DNA from: Streptococcus mitis | Lineage (GTDB): Bacteria; Bacillota; Bacilli; Lactobacillales; Streptococcaceae | Assembly: GCF_002860865.1 (NCBI RefSeq) | Contig: NZ_PKIE01000004.1 | Location: 1-64,000 of the forward strand | DNA length: 64,000 nt | Reading direction: 5' to 3' | Shown here: piece by piece, positions 1 through 11,043 of the stretch | Layout: each line of letters begins with the position of its first letter | Position numbering within the stretch: position 1 is the first letter of the stretch | The notes under the pieces: generated by a model | The model's database searches: none | Seen by the model: the letters and a program-made list of their open reading frames with translations, nothing else | Told to the model about the DNA's origin: nothing | Position numbers and translations under genes: made by a program

Positions 1-324
1 AAATACAGTGTTGGCTTGGTCAATTTTCATGCAAAAAAGAAGGAAGGGATTCTCCAAGAAATCTTTGCTCGCTTTACAAATTTTAACTTTTATCGTTGGG
101 TAATCTCGCAAGTTGCCATCGACAGTAGTCGTAAAAAACAAAGATACAAAGTGTGTTTCTCAGATGCGGCTTATGCCTGCCGTTTGTTTTTTAACTGTTC
201 CCTTTCTTCTCTCCAGTTGAAAAACTACCTCAAGAAACAGTTATCTATTATTCGACCGAATCGAAAATATCAAAGAAAGATAAAGACCCAATCGGTAGTT
301 GATTTCATCTATAGAGTAACATAA
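1..324 (+). mobile_element. IS4-type transposase, C-terminal fragment (5' end outside window)
   Basis: An open frame runs from base 1 to a stop at 324. It begins inside a protein, because codons upstream of the first TTG also read sensibly (KYSVGLVNFHAKKK). The segment resembles the region just after the catalytic glutamate in IS4-family DDE transposases, where a 'GLVNFHAKK...QEIFARF...NF' stretch is typical. Only the last ~107 residues are visible, so I cannot tell whether the element is intact. No clear terminal inverted repeat was recognised between 325 and 580. It lies upstream of ftsA, at the edge of the cell-division cluster. The assignment rests on motif memory. Confidence 0.6.
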
Positions 325-585
325 ATCTCAAAAAATAGGGTGAAAAAACCTTTATTTGTCATGCAAAAAAATAGAAGATACGATAGAGAATCACTTTGAT
401 GATCTCAATCACACCTCCTATTCAAGTAGTTAGATCACTAACTTAATGACATTGAGAAATGAGCTTTCTTTTTTGTACAATAGACAGATTGTTGACAAAG
501 TTTACAGTGAATGAATTTCTGAACAGAAAAACTAAAAAATTGGCTGGTAAATTTAGGAAAAAACTGAGCACGATGAGATTTTTTG

Positions 586-594
586 TGTTATAAT
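586..594 (+). promoter_or_regulatory. Extended -10 promoter for ftsA
   Basis: TGTTATAAT at 586-594 is a perfect extended -10 box, about 80 bases before the ftsA start. No good -35 hexamer lies 16-18 bases upstream, which is usual for streptococcal extended -10 promoters. The rest of 325-675 has no gene I can support. Confidence 0.6.
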
Positions 595-675
595 ATTCTG
601 TGAATAGCTATGCCTACGTTTAGCTATTGAATATTACGAAGTTAGAAACTTGGAAGATAGAGAGGATGCGATGTA

Positions 676-2049
676 ATGGCTAGAGAAGGCTTTTTTACAG
701 GTCTAGATATTGGAACAAGCTCTGTCAAGGTGCTTGTAGCTGAGCAGAGAAATGGTGAATTAAATGTAATTGGCGTGAGTAATGCCAAAAGTAAAGGTGT
801 AAAGGATGGAATTATTGTTGATATTGATGCAGCAGCAACTGCTATCAAATCAGCAATTTCCCAAGCAGAAGAAAAAGCAGGCATCTCAATTAAATCAGTG
901 AATGTTGGTTTACCAGCTAATCTCTTACAGGTAGAACCAACTCAAGGAATGATTCCAGTAACATCTGATACCAAGGAAATTATGGATCAAGATGTCGAAA
1001 ATGTTGTCAAATCAGCTTTGACAAAGAGTATGACACCTGATCGTGAAGTTATCACATTCATTCCTGAGGAATTTATTGTGGATGGTTTTCAAGGGATTCG
1101 TGACCCACGTGGTATGATGGGGGTTCGCCTTGAAATGCGTGGTTTACTTTATACAGGTCCTCGCACTATTTTACATAACCTACGTAAGACAGTTGAACGT
1201 GCAGGTGTTCAGGTTGAAAATATTATTATTTCACCACTAGCAATGGTTCAATCTATTTTGAATGAAGGTGAACGTGAATTTGGTGCTACAGTGATTGATA
1301 TGGGGGCAGGTCAAACGACTGTCGCTACAATTCGTAACCAAGAACTCCAGTTTACCAATATTCTCCAAGAAGGCGGAGATTATGTAACTAAGGATATCTC
1401 TAAAGTCTTGAAGACATCACAGAAACTAGCCGAAGGTTTGAAATTAAACTATGGAGAGGCTTATCCTCCCCTTGCAAGTAAGGAAACATTCCAAGTCGAA
1501 GTGATCGGGGAAGTAGAACCTGTTGAAGTCACAGAAAATTACTTGTCAGAGATTATTTCTGCACGAATTAAGCATATTTTTGAACAAATCAAACAAGACT
1601 TAGACAGGAGACATTTATTGGATCTTCCTGGTGGCATTGTTTTGATTGGTGGAACCGCTATTTTACCGGGTATTGTGGAACTTGCTCAAGAAGTTTTTGG
1701 TGTTCGTGTGAAACTCTATGTTCCAAACCAAGTTGGAATTCGTAATCCAGCCTTTGCGCATGTGATTAGTCTATCAGAATTCGCGGGACAATTGACAGAA
1801 GTACATCTCTTGGCTCAACGAGCAGTCAAGGGTGATGAAGGATTATTCCAACAACCGCTTAGTTTTGGGGGAATGATTCAGAAAACAGCTCAGTTTGTAC
1901 AATCAACGCCTGTTCAACCAGCCCCTACCCCAGAAGTAGAGCCGGTGGCGTCTACAGAACCAATGGCGGATTTCCAACAAGCTTCACAAAATAAACCGAA
2001 ATTAGCAGATCGTTTCCGTGGCTTGATCGGAAGCATGTTTGACGAATAA
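676..2049 (+). CDS. ftsA: Cell division protein FtsA
   Basis: Actin-like ATPase that tethers FtsZ to the membrane and recruits the late divisome. The 457-residue protein begins with the phosphate-1 motif of the actin fold (GLDIGTSSVKV, residues ~9-19), has the second phosphate/adenosine region around VIDMGAGQTTVA and GGTAILPG, and ends in an amphipathic helix (RFRGLIGSMF) that serves as membrane anchor. The length matches streptococcal FtsA. The start is ATG at 676 with AGAGAGG upstream. A Pro/Glu-rich linker (~residues 405-435) precedes the anchor. It is the first gene of the ftsA-ftsZ-ylmEFGH-divIVA cluster; ftsZ follows after 16 bases. Confidence 0.98.
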   Translation: MAREGFFTGLDIGTSSVKVLVAEQRNGELNVIGVSNAKSKGVKDGIIVDIDAAATAIKSAISQAEEKAGISIKSVNVGLPANLLQVEPTQGMIPVTSDTKEIMDQDVENVVKSALTKSMTPDREVITFIPEEFIVDGFQGIRDPRGMMGVRLEMRGLLYTGPRTILHNLRKTVERAGVQVENIIISPLAMVQSILNEGEREFGATVIDMGAGQTTVATIRNQELQFTNILQEGGDYVTKDISKVLKTSQKLAEGLKLNYGEAYPPLASKETFQVEVIGEVEPVEVTENYLSEIISARIKHIFEQIKQDLDRRHLLDLPGGIVLIGGTAILPGIVELAQEVFGVRVKLYVPNQVGIRNPAFAHVISLSEFAGQLTEVHLLAQRAVKGDEGLFQQPLSFGGMIQKTAQFVQSTPVQPAPTPEVEPVASTEPMADFQQASQNKPKLADRFRGLIGSMFDE

Positions 2050-2062
2050 AGAGGAAAAATAA

Positions 2063-3325
<1,263 letters not shown>

Positions 3326-3329
3326 GTAA

Positions 3330-4001
3330 ATGAATGTAAAAGAAAATACAGAACGTGTTTTTCGAGAAGTCGCAGAAGCAAGTCTGAGTGCTCATCGCGA
3401 GAGTGGCTCAGTCTCTGTCATTGCAGTTACCAAGTATGTAGATGTACCGACAGCGGAAGCCTTGCTTCCGCTAGGGGTTCATCATATCGGTGAAAATCGT
3501 GTAGATAAGTTTCTAGAGAAATATCAAGCTTTAAAAGATCGAGATGTGACTTGGCATTTGATTGGTACCTTGCAAAGACGTAAGGTGAAAGATGTCATTC
3601 AATACGTTGATTATTTCCATGCATTGGATTCAGTAAAGCTAGCAGAGGAAATCCAAAAAAGAAGTGACCGAGTCATCAAGTGTTTCCTTCAAGTAAATAT
3701 TTCTAAAGAAGAAAGTAAACACGGCTTTTCGAGAGAAGAATTATTGGAAGTCTTGCCGGAGTTAGCCAAACTAGATAAGATTGAATATGTTGGTTTAATG
3801 ACGATGGCACCTTTTGAGGCTAGCAGTGAGCAGTTGAAAGAAATTTTCAAGGCGACCCAAGATTTACAAAAAGAAATCCAAGAAAAACAAATTCCAAATA
3901 TGCCTATGACCGACTTAAGCATGGGAATGAGTCGTGATTATAAAGAAGCGATTCAATTCGGTTCCACCTTTGTTCGCATAGGTACAGCATTTTTTAAGTA
4001 G
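3330..4001 (+). CDS. ylmE: PLP homeostasis protein YlmE (YggS/PROSC family)
   Basis: Single-domain pyridoxal-5'-phosphate-binding TIM-barrel protein thought to buffer PLP and keep amino-acid and keto-acid pools balanced; it is not a known enzyme. At 223 residues it has the family length. The PLP lysine sits in IAVTKYVDV (residues ~30-39); HHIGENRVDKF and LSMGMSRDYKEAI are the other family signatures. ylmE sits in the division cluster of Firmicutes without being a division protein itself. It starts four bases after ftsZ and is followed nine bases later by sepF. Confidence 0.95.
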   Translation: MNVKENTERVFREVAEASLSAHRESGSVSVIAVTKYVDVPTAEALLPLGVHHIGENRVDKFLEKYQALKDRDVTWHLIGTLQRRKVKDVIQYVDYFHALDSVKLAEEIQKRSDRVIKCFLQVNISKEESKHGFSREELLEVLPELAKLDKIEYVGLMTMAPFEASSEQLKEIFKATQDLQKEIQEKQIPNMPMTDLSMGMSRDYKEAIQFGSTFVRIGTAFFK

Positions 4002-4010
4002 GAGAGAACC

Positions 4011-4550
4011 ATGTCTTTAAAAGATAGATTCGATAGATTTATAGATTATTTTACGGAGGATGAGGATTTAAGTCTCCCTAATGAAAAACGAGATGAGCCC
4101 ATTTTAACTCCAGTAAATTCTACACAGGAAAAGGCTCTCTCAACGAATCAAACACCAAGCACAAGTAGTACAAAAGAAAATAATATTACTAGACTGCATG
4201 CACGTCAACAAGAGTTAGCAAAGCAAAATCAGCATTCTACTGAAAAAGTAACAATTGATGTTCGTTATCCTAGAAAATATGAAGATGCGATAGAAATTGT
4301 TGATTTATTAGCAGGAAACGAAAGTATTTTGATTGATTTTCAATATATGACTGAAGTGCAAGCTCGTCGTTGTTTAGATTATCTGGATGGAGCTTGCCAT
4401 GTTCTAGCTGGAAATTTGAAAAAGGTAGCTTCTACCATGTACCTGTTGACACCAGTGAATGTTATTGTAAATGTTGAAGATATTCGTTTACCAGATGAAG
4501 ATCAACAGGGTGAGTTTGATTTTGATATGAGACGAAATAGAGTACGATAA
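4011..4550 (+). CDS. sepF: Cell division protein SepF
   Basis: Membrane-binding protein that bundles FtsZ filaments and acts as an alternative Z-ring anchor. The 179-residue protein has a short N-terminal amphipathic helix ([14 protein letters not shown]), an acidic/serine-threonine-rich linker to ~residue 80, and the C-terminal SepF domain ([19 protein letters not shown] onward). It is the third gene after ftsZ, and its stop overlaps the ylmG start (TAATG), consistent with translational coupling. SD AGGAGAG precedes ATG 4011. Confidence 0.97.
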   Translation: MSLKDRFDRFIDYFTEDEDLSLPNEKRDEPILTPVNSTQEKALSTNQTPSTSSTKENNITRLHARQQELAKQNQHSTEKVTIDVRYPRKYEDAIEIVDLLAGNESILIDFQYMTEVQARRCLDYLDGACHVLAGNLKKVASTMYLLTPVNVIVNVEDIRLPDEDQQGEFDFDMRRNRVR

Positions 4551-4813
4551 TGATTTTTTTAATTCGTATGATTTATAATGCAGTGGATATTTACTCCCTG
4601 ATTTTGGTAGCCTTTGCTGTCATGTCTTGGTTTCCAGGCGCCTACGAATCAAGTTTGGGTCGTTGGATTGTAGCATTGGTAAAACCAGTGCTTGCTCCTT
4701 TGCAACGCCTGCCTTTACAGATAGCAGGTCTTGATTTATCTGTTTGGGTTGCGATTGTTTTGATTCGATTTTTAGGAGAAAATCTAGTCCGTTTTCTGGC
4801 GATGATAGGATGA
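4550..4813 (+). CDS. ylmG: YggT-family membrane protein YlmG
   Basis: Small 87-residue integral membrane protein with two hydrophobic segments (~residues 2-25 and 60-86). They flank the YggT signature SWFPGAYESSLGRWI and the polar loop VKPVLAPLQRLPLQIAGLD. YggT proteins are linked to division or nucleoid placement in bacteria and plastids, but their biochemical role is unclear. It overlaps sepF upstream by one base and ylmH downstream by four (ATGA), so translation of all three is probably coupled. Confidence 0.93.
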   Translation: MIFLIRMIYNAVDIYSLILVAFAVMSWFPGAYESSLGRWIVALVKPVLAPLQRLPLQIAGLDLSVWVAIVLIRFLGENLVRFLAMIG

Positions 4814-5595
4814 ATAAAGGGATTTACCAGCATTTCTCCATAGAAGATCGTCCATTTCTTGACAAGGGAATGGAATGGATAAAGAAGGTAGAAGATAGCT
4901 ATGCTCCTTTTTTAACTCCTTTTATCAATCCTCATCAGGAGAAGCTATTAAAGATTTTGGCCAAAACCTATGGTCTTGCTTGTAGCAGTAGTGGGGAATT
5001 CGTCTCGAGTGAGTATGTTCGAGTTTTATTATACCCAGATTATTTCCAGCCAGAGTTTTCAGATTTTGAAATATCTCTCCAGGAAATAGTGTATTCCAAT
5101 AAATTTGAACACTTAACGCATGCTAAGATTTTAGGGACAGTCATCAATCAATTGGGGATTGAACGGAAACTTTTTGGAGATATCCTAGTAGATGAAGAAC
5201 GGGCGCAGATTATGATTAATCAGCAGTTTCTTCTTCTCTTTCAAGATGGATTAAAGAAAATTGGCCGTATACCTGTTTCGCTGGAGGAACGTCCTTTCAC
5301 CGAGAAAATAGATAAGCTAGAACAGTATAGAGAGCTGGATTTATGCGTGTCTAGTTTTAGATTAGATGTTCTTTTATCAAATGTTTTGAAACTATCTAGA
5401 AATCAAGCAAACCAGTTGATTGAAAAGAAACTTGTCCAAGTAAATTATCATGTGGTAGACAAATCAGATTATACTGTTCAAGTTGGAGACTTGATTAGTG
5501 TGAGAAAATTTGGGCGCTTGAGATTGCTTCAAGATAAGGGACAAACAAAAAAAGAGAAGAAAAAAATAACCGTCCAGTTATTATTAAGTAAGTGA
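4810..5595 (+). CDS. ylmH: S4-domain RNA-binding protein YlmH
   Basis: RNA-binding protein of the YlmH family, which in Firmicutes associates with ribosome rescue or quality control. The start chosen is ATG 4810 (MNKGIYQHFSI), overlapping the ylmG stop; a longer frame from 4744 lies inside ylmG and is rejected. This gives 261 residues. The S4 domain occupies the C-terminal third, starting near LDLCVSSFRLDVLLSNVL and running through the SRNQANQLIEKKLVQVN helix-turn and the VGDLISVRKFGR strand. The stop overlaps the region that carries the divIVA ribosome site. Confidence 0.93.
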   Translation: MNKGIYQHFSIEDRPFLDKGMEWIKKVEDSYAPFLTPFINPHQEKLLKILAKTYGLACSSSGEFVSSEYVRVLLYPDYFQPEFSDFEISLQEIVYSNKFEHLTHAKILGTVINQLGIERKLFGDILVDEERAQIMINQQFLLLFQDGLKKIGRIPVSLEERPFTEKIDKLEQYRELDLCVSSFRLDVLLSNVLKLSRNQANQLIEKKLVQVNYHVVDKSDYTVQVGDLISVRKFGRLRLLQDKGQTKKEKKKITVQLLLSK

Positions 5596-5603
5596 GGAAA
5601 AAT

Positions 5604-6485
5604 ATGCCAATTACATCGTTAGAAATCAAAGATAAAACCTTTAGCACACGTTTTAGAGGTTTTGATCCAGAAGAAGTAGATGAATTTTTAGATATTGTAG
5701 TTCGTGATTATGAAGATTTAGTTCGTTCTAATCATGATAAGGATTTACATATTAAAAATTTGGAAGAGCGTTTGTCTTACTTTGATGAGATGAAAGATTC
5801 GTTGAGCCAGTCTGTATTGATTGCCCAAGATACAGCTGAGAGAGTGAAACAAACAGCACACGATCGTTCAAATAATATTATTCATCAAGCTGAACAGGAT
5901 GCACATCGATTATTGGAAGAAGCAAAATACAAGGCAAATGAAATTCTTCGTCAGGCAGCTGATAATGCTAAGAAAGTTGCTGTTGAAACCGAAGAATTGA
6001 AGAACAAGAGTCGTGTCTTCCACCAACGTCTCAAATCTACAATTGAGAGTCAGTTGGCTATTGTTGAATCTTCAGATTGGGAAGATATTCTTCGTCCAAC
6101 AGCTACTTATCTTCAGACAAGTGATGAAGCCTTTAAAGAAGTTGTTAGCGAAGTACTTGGAGAACCGATTCCAGCTCCAATTGAGGAAGAACCAATTGAT
6201 ATGACACGTCAATTTTCTCAAGAAGAAATGACAGAGTTACAGGCTCGTATTGAGGCAGCCAATAAAGAATTGGCTGAATTTGAAGCTCAAGCTAAACAGG
6301 AAGTGGAAAACCCAACTCCTGTATCGAGTCCTCAAATTGAAGAAGAGACAGCTCATCCAGTTGGTCCAATGTATGAAGAACCAGAAGTAGCTCCAGTACA
6401 TCCTTCGGCTCCAACACCAGCTACAGAAACGTTTGATTCAGCACCAGGATTTGATGCACCGCAAGAATCCGTTACAATTTTATAA
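5604..6485 (+). CDS. divIVA: Cell pole/septum organiser DivIVA
   Basis: Coiled-coil protein that recognises curved membrane at septa and poles and steers peripheral growth in ovococci. The start is ATG 5604 (MPITSLEIKDKTFSTRFRG) with SD GAGG at 5594-5597. An upstream in-frame GTG at 5592 would be too close to the SD. The protein has 293 residues: the N-terminal DivIVA lipid-binding segment (FRGFDPEEVDEFLD), a long coiled coil (~residues 30-155), a second coiled segment (~200-235) and a Pro/Glu-rich tail. It is the last gene of the division cluster; a T-box and ileS follow. Confidence 0.96.
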   Translation: MPITSLEIKDKTFSTRFRGFDPEEVDEFLDIVVRDYEDLVRSNHDKDLHIKNLEERLSYFDEMKDSLSQSVLIAQDTAERVKQTAHDRSNNIIHQAEQDAHRLLEEAKYKANEILRQAADNAKKVAVETEELKNKSRVFHQRLKSTIESQLAIVESSDWEDILRPTATYLQTSDEAFKEVVSEVLGEPIPAPIEEEPIDMTRQFSQEEMTELQARIEAANKELAEFEAQAKQEVENPTPVSSPQIEEETAHPVGPMYEEPEVAPVHPSAPTPATETFDSAPGFDAPQESVTIL

Positions 6486-6494
6486 GAAATAATC

Positions 6495-6710
6495 TGAGAA
6501 CAATATCTTATCCTTATATTTCCAGCGAGCAGGAGATGGTGTGAGTCCTGCATTCCCTAATGATAAGATTATCCTCTCAAAAACTCAAGTCTGAAGCTAG
6601 TAAGATTTGACGTTCCCCACGTTACGGGATAAGAGGGAGAAAGACTAAATCTTTTTCCGAATAAAGGTGGTACCACGATTTTCGTCCTTTTTGGCAGTCG
6701 TGGTTTTTAA
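6495..6710 (+). promoter_or_regulatory. T-box leader controlling ileS
   Basis: The 250-base gap before ileS holds a T-box. The T-box sequence AAAGGTGGTACCACG ends at 6677 and is followed by a terminator hairpin (CCACGA 6673-6678 pairing with TCGTGG 6698-6703, then T's to 6708). Stem I starts near GAGA at 6495 and closes at CTCTC 6574-6578. The specifier side contains ATTATC at 6568-6573, and either codon in it (ATT or ATC) is isoleucine, fitting the gene downstream. Uncharged tRNA-Ile should favour the antiterminator. Confidence 0.92.
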
Positions 6711-6737
6711 TTTGTTATTATTTATAAAGGAGATACC

Positions 6738-9530
6738 ATGAAACTCAAAGATACCCTTAATCTTGGGAAAACAGCTTTCCCAATGCGTGCAGGACTTCCT
6801 ACCAAAGAGCCAGTTTGGCAAAAGGAATGGGAAGATGCAAAACTTTATCAACGTCGTCAAGAATTGAACCAAGGAAAACCTCATTTCACCTTGCATGATG
6901 GCCCTCCATACGCGAACGGAAATATCCACGTTGGACACGCTATGAACAAGATTTCAAAAGATATCATTGTTCGTTCTAAGTCTATGTCAGGTTTTTACGC
7001 ACCATTTATCCCAGGTTGGGATACTCATGGTCTGCCAATCGAGCAAGTTTTGGCAAAACAAGGTGTTAAACGTAAAGAAATGGACTTGGTTGAGTACTTG
7101 AAACTTTGCCGTGAATACGCTCTTTCTCAAGTCGATAAACAGCGTGAAGACTTTAAACGTTTGGGGGTTTCTGGTGACTGGGAAAATCCATATGTGACTT
7201 TGACTCCTGATTATGAAGCAGCCCAAATCCGTGTCTTTGGTGAGATGGCTAATAAAGGTTATATCTACCGTGGTGCCAAACCAGTTTACTGGTCTTGGTC
7301 ATCTGAGTCAGCCCTTGCTGAAGCGGAGATTGAATACCATGATTTGGTCTCAACTTCCCTTTACTATGCCAACAAGGTAAAAGATGGCAAAGGTATTCTT
7401 GATACAGATACTTACATTGTTGTCTGGACAACTACTCCATTTACCATCACTGCTTCTCGTGGTTTGACTGTCGGAGCGGATATTGATTACGTCTTGGTTC
7501 AACCTGCTGGTGAAACTCGTAAGTTTGTCGTTGCTGCAGAATTGTTGACTAGCTTGTCTGAGAAATTTGGCTGGGTTGATGTTCAAGTTTTGGCAACTTA
7601 CCGTGGTCAAGAACTCAACCACATCGTAACAGAACACCCATGGGATACAGCTGTAGATGAGCTCGTTATCCTTGGTGACCACGTTACAACTGACTCTGGT
7701 ACAGGTATTGTCCATACAGCCCCTGGTTTTGGTGAGGATGACTACAATGTTGGTATTGCTAATGGTCTTGAAGTTGCAGTGACTGTTGATGAACGTGGTA
7801 TCATGATGAAGAATGCTGGCCCTGAGTTTGAAGGTCAATTCTATGAAAAGGTAGTTCCAACTGTTATTGAAAAACTTGGTAACCTCCTTCTTGCCCAAGA
7901 AGAAATCTCTCACTCATACCCATTTGACTGGCGTACTAAGAAACCAATCATCTGGCGTGCAGTACCACAATGGTTTGCCTCAGTTTCTAAATTCCGCCAA
8001 GAAATCTTGGACGAAATTGAAAAGGTGAAATTCCACTCAGAATGGGGTAAAGTTCGTCTTTACAATATGATCCGTGATCGTGGCGACTGGGTTATCTCTC
8101 GTCAACGTGCTTGGGGTGTTCCGCTTCCAATTTTCTACGCTGAAGATGGTACAGCGATCATGACTGCTGAAACGATTGAACATGTGGCTCAACTATTTGA
8201 GGAACATGGTTCAAGCATTTGGTGGGAACGTGATGCCAAAGACCTCTTACCAGAAGGATTTACTCATCCAGGTTCACCAAATGGCGAATTCAAGAAAGAA
8301 ACAGACATCATGGACGTTTGGTTTGACTCAGGTTCATCATGGAATGGAGTTGTGGTAAACCGTCCTGAATTGACTTACCCAGCAGACCTTTACCTAGAAG
8401 GTTCAGACCAATACCGTGGTTGGTTCAACTCATCACTCATCACATCTGTTGCCAACCATGGCGTGGCTCCTTACAAACAAATCTTGTCACAAGGTTTTGC
8501 CCTTGATGGTAAAGGTGAGAAGATGTCTAAATCTCTTGGAAATACCATTGCTCCAAGTGATGTTGAAAAACAATTTGGTGCTGAAATCTTGCGTCTCTGG
8601 GTAACAAGTGTTGACTCAAGCAACGACGTGCGTATCTCTATGGATATCTTGAGCCAAGTCTCTGAGACTTACCGTAAGATCCGTAACACTCTTCGTTTCT
8701 TGATTGCCAATACGTCTGACTTTAACCCAGCTGAGGATGCAGTAGCTTACGAAGAACTTCGTTCAGTTGATAAGTATATGACTATTCGCTTTAACCAGCT
8801 TGTTAAGACCATTCGTGATGCCTATGCTAACTTTGAATTCTTGACAATCTACAAGGCCTTGGTGAACTTTATCAACGTTGATTTGTCAGCCTTCTACCTT
8901 GATTTTGCCAAAGATGTTGTTTACATTGAAGGTGCCAAATCACTGGAACGCCGTCAAATGCAGACTGTCTTCTATGACATTCTTGTCAAAATCACCAAAC
9001 TCTTGACACCAATCCTTCCTCACACTGCGGAAGAAATCTGGTCATATCTAGAGTTTGAAGCCGAAGACTTCGTTCAATTGTCAGAATTGCCAGAAGCAGA
9101 AACTTTTGCTAATCAAGAAGAAATCTTGGATACATGGGCAGCCTTCATGGACTTCCGTGGACAAGCTCAAAAAGCGTTGGAAGAAGCTCGTAATGCAAAA
9201 GTAATCGGTAAATCGCTTGAAGCTCACTTGACAGTTTATCCAAATGAAGTTGTGAAAACTTTGCTCGAAGCAGTAAACAGCAATGTAGCTCAACTTTTGA
9301 TCGTGTCAGAATTGACCATCGCAGAAGAACCAGCTCCGGAAAATGCTGTGAGCTTTGAAGATGTAGCCTTCACTGTTGAACGCGCTGCAGGCCAAGTATG
9401 TGACCGTTGCCGTCGCATCGACCCAACAACAGCAGAACGCAGCTACCATGCAGTTATCTGTGACCACTGTGCAAGCATCGTAGAAGAAAACTTTGCGGAC
9501 GCAGTCGCAGAAGGATTTGAAGAGAAATAA
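6738..9530 (+). CDS. ileS: Isoleucyl-tRNA synthetase
   Basis: Class I synthetase charging tRNA-Ile. The 930-residue protein has the HIGH-type motif HVGHAMNKI (~residue 60), the CP1 editing domain ([12 protein letters not shown], then [16 protein letters not shown]), the KMSKS motif in [10 protein letters not shown] (~residue 595), an anticodon-binding domain, and a C-terminal zinc-binding module with paired cysteines (CDRCRR...CDHC). SD AAGGAGA precedes ATG 6738. It is controlled by the T-box immediately upstream. The length is normal for the bacterial IleRS with C-terminal zinc finger. Confidence 0.98.
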   Translation: MKLKDTLNLGKTAFPMRAGLPTKEPVWQKEWEDAKLYQRRQELNQGKPHFTLHDGPPYANGNIHVGHAMNKISKDIIVRSKSMSGFYAPFIPGWDTHGLPIEQVLAKQGVKRKEMDLVEYLKLCREYALSQVDKQREDFKRLGVSGDWENPYVTLTPDYEAAQIRVFGEMANKGYIYRGAKPVYWSWSSESALAEAEIEYHDLVSTSLYYANKVKDGKGILDTDTYIVVWTTTPFTITASRGLTVGADIDYVLVQPAGETRKFVVAAELLTSLSEKFGWVDVQVLATYRGQELNHIVTEHPWDTAVDELVILGDHVTTDSGTGIVHTAPGFGEDDYNVGIANGLEVAVTVDERGIMMKNAGPEFEGQFYEKVVPTVIEKLGNLLLAQEEISHSYPFDWRTKKPIIWRAVPQWFASVSKFRQEILDEIEKVKFHSEWGKVRLYNMIRDRGDWVISRQRAWGVPLPIFYAEDGTAIMTAETIEHVAQLFEEHGSSIWWERDAKDLLPEGFTHPGSPNGEFKKETDIMDVWFDSGSSWNGVVVNRPELTYPADLYLEGSDQYRGWFNSSLITSVANHGVAPYKQILSQGFALDGKGEKMSKSLGNTIAPSDVEKQFGAEILRLWVTSVDSSNDVRISMDILSQVSETYRKIRNTLRFLIANTSDFNPAEDAVAYEELRSVDKYMTIRFNQLVKTIRDAYANFEFLTIYKALVNFINVDLSAFYLDFAKDVVYIEGAKSLERRQMQTVFYDILVKITKLLTPILPHTAEEIWSYLEFEAEDFVQLSELPEAETFANQEEILDTWAAFMDFRGQAQKALEEARNAKVIGKSLEAHLTVYPNEVVKTLLEAVNSNVAQLLIVSELTIAEEPAPENAVSFEDVAFTVERAAGQVCDRCRRIDPTTAERSYHAVICDHCASIVEENFADAVAEGFEEK

Positions 9531-9591
9531 GGTTGAAAAGTCTAGGGAAAACTCAATTTGAGAAGAAAAGACAACTAATCTTATAGACTAT

Positions 9592-9638
9592 AAAACGCAT
9601 TGTATCACGTTTTTGAACATCTGATACGATGCGTTTTT
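9592..9638. terminator. Long-stem bidirectional terminator after ileS
   Basis: AAAACGCATTGTATCA (9592-9607) pairs with TGATACGATGCGTTTT (9622-9637) around a 14-base loop, followed by more T's. With A-rich and T-rich flanks it can act in both directions. A decayed relative is at 39826. Confidence 0.8.
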
Positions 9639-9671
9639 ATTTATTTTGAAAATTTGCGAGGTGTGACTTTT

Positions 9672-9718
9672 TATACTCAACAAGAATCAAAGAGAAACTT
9701 AGCAAGCTAACAGCAGTA
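9672..9718 (-). repeat. Degenerate BOX (boxC-like) remnant
   Basis: TATACTCAACAAGAATCAAA and the bases that follow match, with many differences, the reverse complement of the boxC ends seen intact at 14358, 44001 and 62880 (TATACTCAATGAAAATCAAA...). It appears to be an old, decayed half-copy. Nothing else is recognisable in 9640-9900, which is very AT-rich. Confidence 0.5.
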
Positions 9719-9932
9719 AGATAAAATACGAATTTGATATTGCGGATAAGATTGGTAAATTGTGTCACATTTTTACAATAATAAATTTGTGTAATTGCTT
9801 TTGATTTCTGAAAAGTATTATATTTTATTTCATATTATACAAATTTTTATTTTATAATATCAGAAAATACTTTTTTTTTTTAGCAAATATGATACAATTT
9901 TATTTGAAAAAAAATAAAAAGGAGATTTTATT

Positions 9933-10313
9933 ATGAAATCAAAAACACTTGCTTTAATTAGTGGTATCGTCGGTCTTGTGGGAGGAATTTTACTTCTTAT
10001 TGGTCCTTTTGTCTTGTTGGGAACAGCGGTAAATACAGCTGCTACAACTCTTAATGGAGGAGCTACTGCAGGGGCTGTTTCAGGTGTTGCCTTACTCTTG
10101 AATGCCTTGAAGATTGCAAATCTTGTTCTTGGTATCATTGCTATTGTTTACTATAAAGGAGATAATCGTGTAGGTGCAGCTCCGTCTGTACTAATGATTG
10201 TTTCAGGTGGAGTTAGTCTCATTCCATTCTTAGGATGGGTTGGGGGGATTCTTGCTATTATTGGAGGATCTCTATTTCTTGCAACATTGAAGAAATTCAA
10301 ATCAGAAGAATAA
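9933..10313 (+). CDS. Small four-helix membrane protein (DUF4064-like)
   Basis: A 126-residue hydrophobic protein with about four membrane segments (~residues 5-30, 47-67, 85-98 and 100-118) and glycine-rich helices (GGVSLIPFLGWVGGILAIIGG). This pattern is like the DUF4064 membrane proteins of Firmicutes, but I hold that only loosely. SD AAGGAG lies nine bases before ATG 9933. A lipoprotein gene follows after 13 bases, so the two are probably one transcript ending at the 10849 terminator. Function unknown. Confidence 0.75.
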   Translation: MKSKTLALISGIVGLVGGILLLIGPFVLLGTAVNTAATTLNGGATAGAVSGVALLLNALKIANLVLGIIAIVYYKGDNRVGAAPSVLMIVSGGVSLIPFLGWVGGILAIIGGSLFLATLKKFKSEE

Positions 10314-10326
10314 AAGGTGTTTTAGC

Positions 10327-10803
10327 ATGAAAAGAACAAAACATTTTATCGGTCTAGGAGTAGTCCTATTATCTATTTCTCTTCTCGTTGCATGTGGATC
10401 ACAAAGTTCAAAGACCGCTTCAACAAGTAATGATGAGAAGACAGTAGCAACATCTAATACCTCAAAAGAAACAATCACTCTTGATACACCGGTTGTAACA
10501 GACGATGCGATTGAATCAATACGTACTTATGCAGATTATATAGATCTTTATAAAAAGATTTTTGATGATTATTTTACTAAAGCTGAGGAAAGTTTCAAAG
10601 GCACAGCTATGGAAAATAATGAGTCATTCGCTAAACTAAAAGAGTCAACTCAAAAATTATTCGGTGCGCAGAAAAAATTGTATGATTTGCTAGGGTCTAC
10701 TGAAATCAAGGAAGATGATAAATCAAAATTGTCTCAACAATTGAAAGATTTTAGAGACAATTTGCAAAAACAGTTGAAAACTTTGACAGCTCAGCTACAA
10801 TAA
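10327..10803 (+). CDS. Putative lipoprotein of unknown function
   Basis: A 158-residue protein with a lipoprotein signal: a positively charged start (MKRTKHF), a hydrophobic core and lipobox LLVAC with the lipidated cysteine at residue 23. A Ser/Thr-rich spacer follows to ~residue 50, then a mostly alpha-helical domain (residues ~60-155) rich in Lys, Asp and Gln. I recognise no family. It starts 13 bases after the small membrane protein gene, suggesting a joint cell-envelope role. Confidence 0.8.
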   Translation: MKRTKHFIGLGVVLLSISLLVACGSQSSKTASTSNDEKTVATSNTSKETITLDTPVVTDDAIESIRTYADYIDLYKKIFDDYFTKAEESFKGTAMENNESFAKLKESTQKLFGAQKKLYDLLGSTEIKEDDKSKLSQQLKDFRDNLQKQLKTLTAQLQ

Positions 10804-10848
10804 GATAGAAATTATTTTTTGTAGTAACTGAGAACAATTGGTAAAATT

Positions 10849-10882
10849 ACACCCCAAATGTTAGAAATTGGGGTGTTTTTTA
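10849..10882 (+). terminator. Terminator of the 9933-10803 pair
   Basis: ACACCCCAA (10849-10857) pairs with TTGGGGTGT (10868-10876), followed by a T-run to about 10880. Confidence 0.88.
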
Positions 10883-11043
10883 GAGATTAAATAATGAAGA
10901 TGGAATAGAAACTACCAAAAACAATGTGATTGTCAAACAGTCCTTTCCTTTTTGGTTTTGACTAGCTTTTTTGTGAAAAATTGTGTAAAATAGAATAGAT
11001 AAACGAGGGGAAACCTCGGAAAATTTAAAGGAGAATCCATCTA

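Noticed and set aside
4744..4809. Longer ylmH start inside ylmG
   Set aside because: ATG 4810 overlaps the ylmG stop in the ATGA manner typical of this cluster, and the family begins there.
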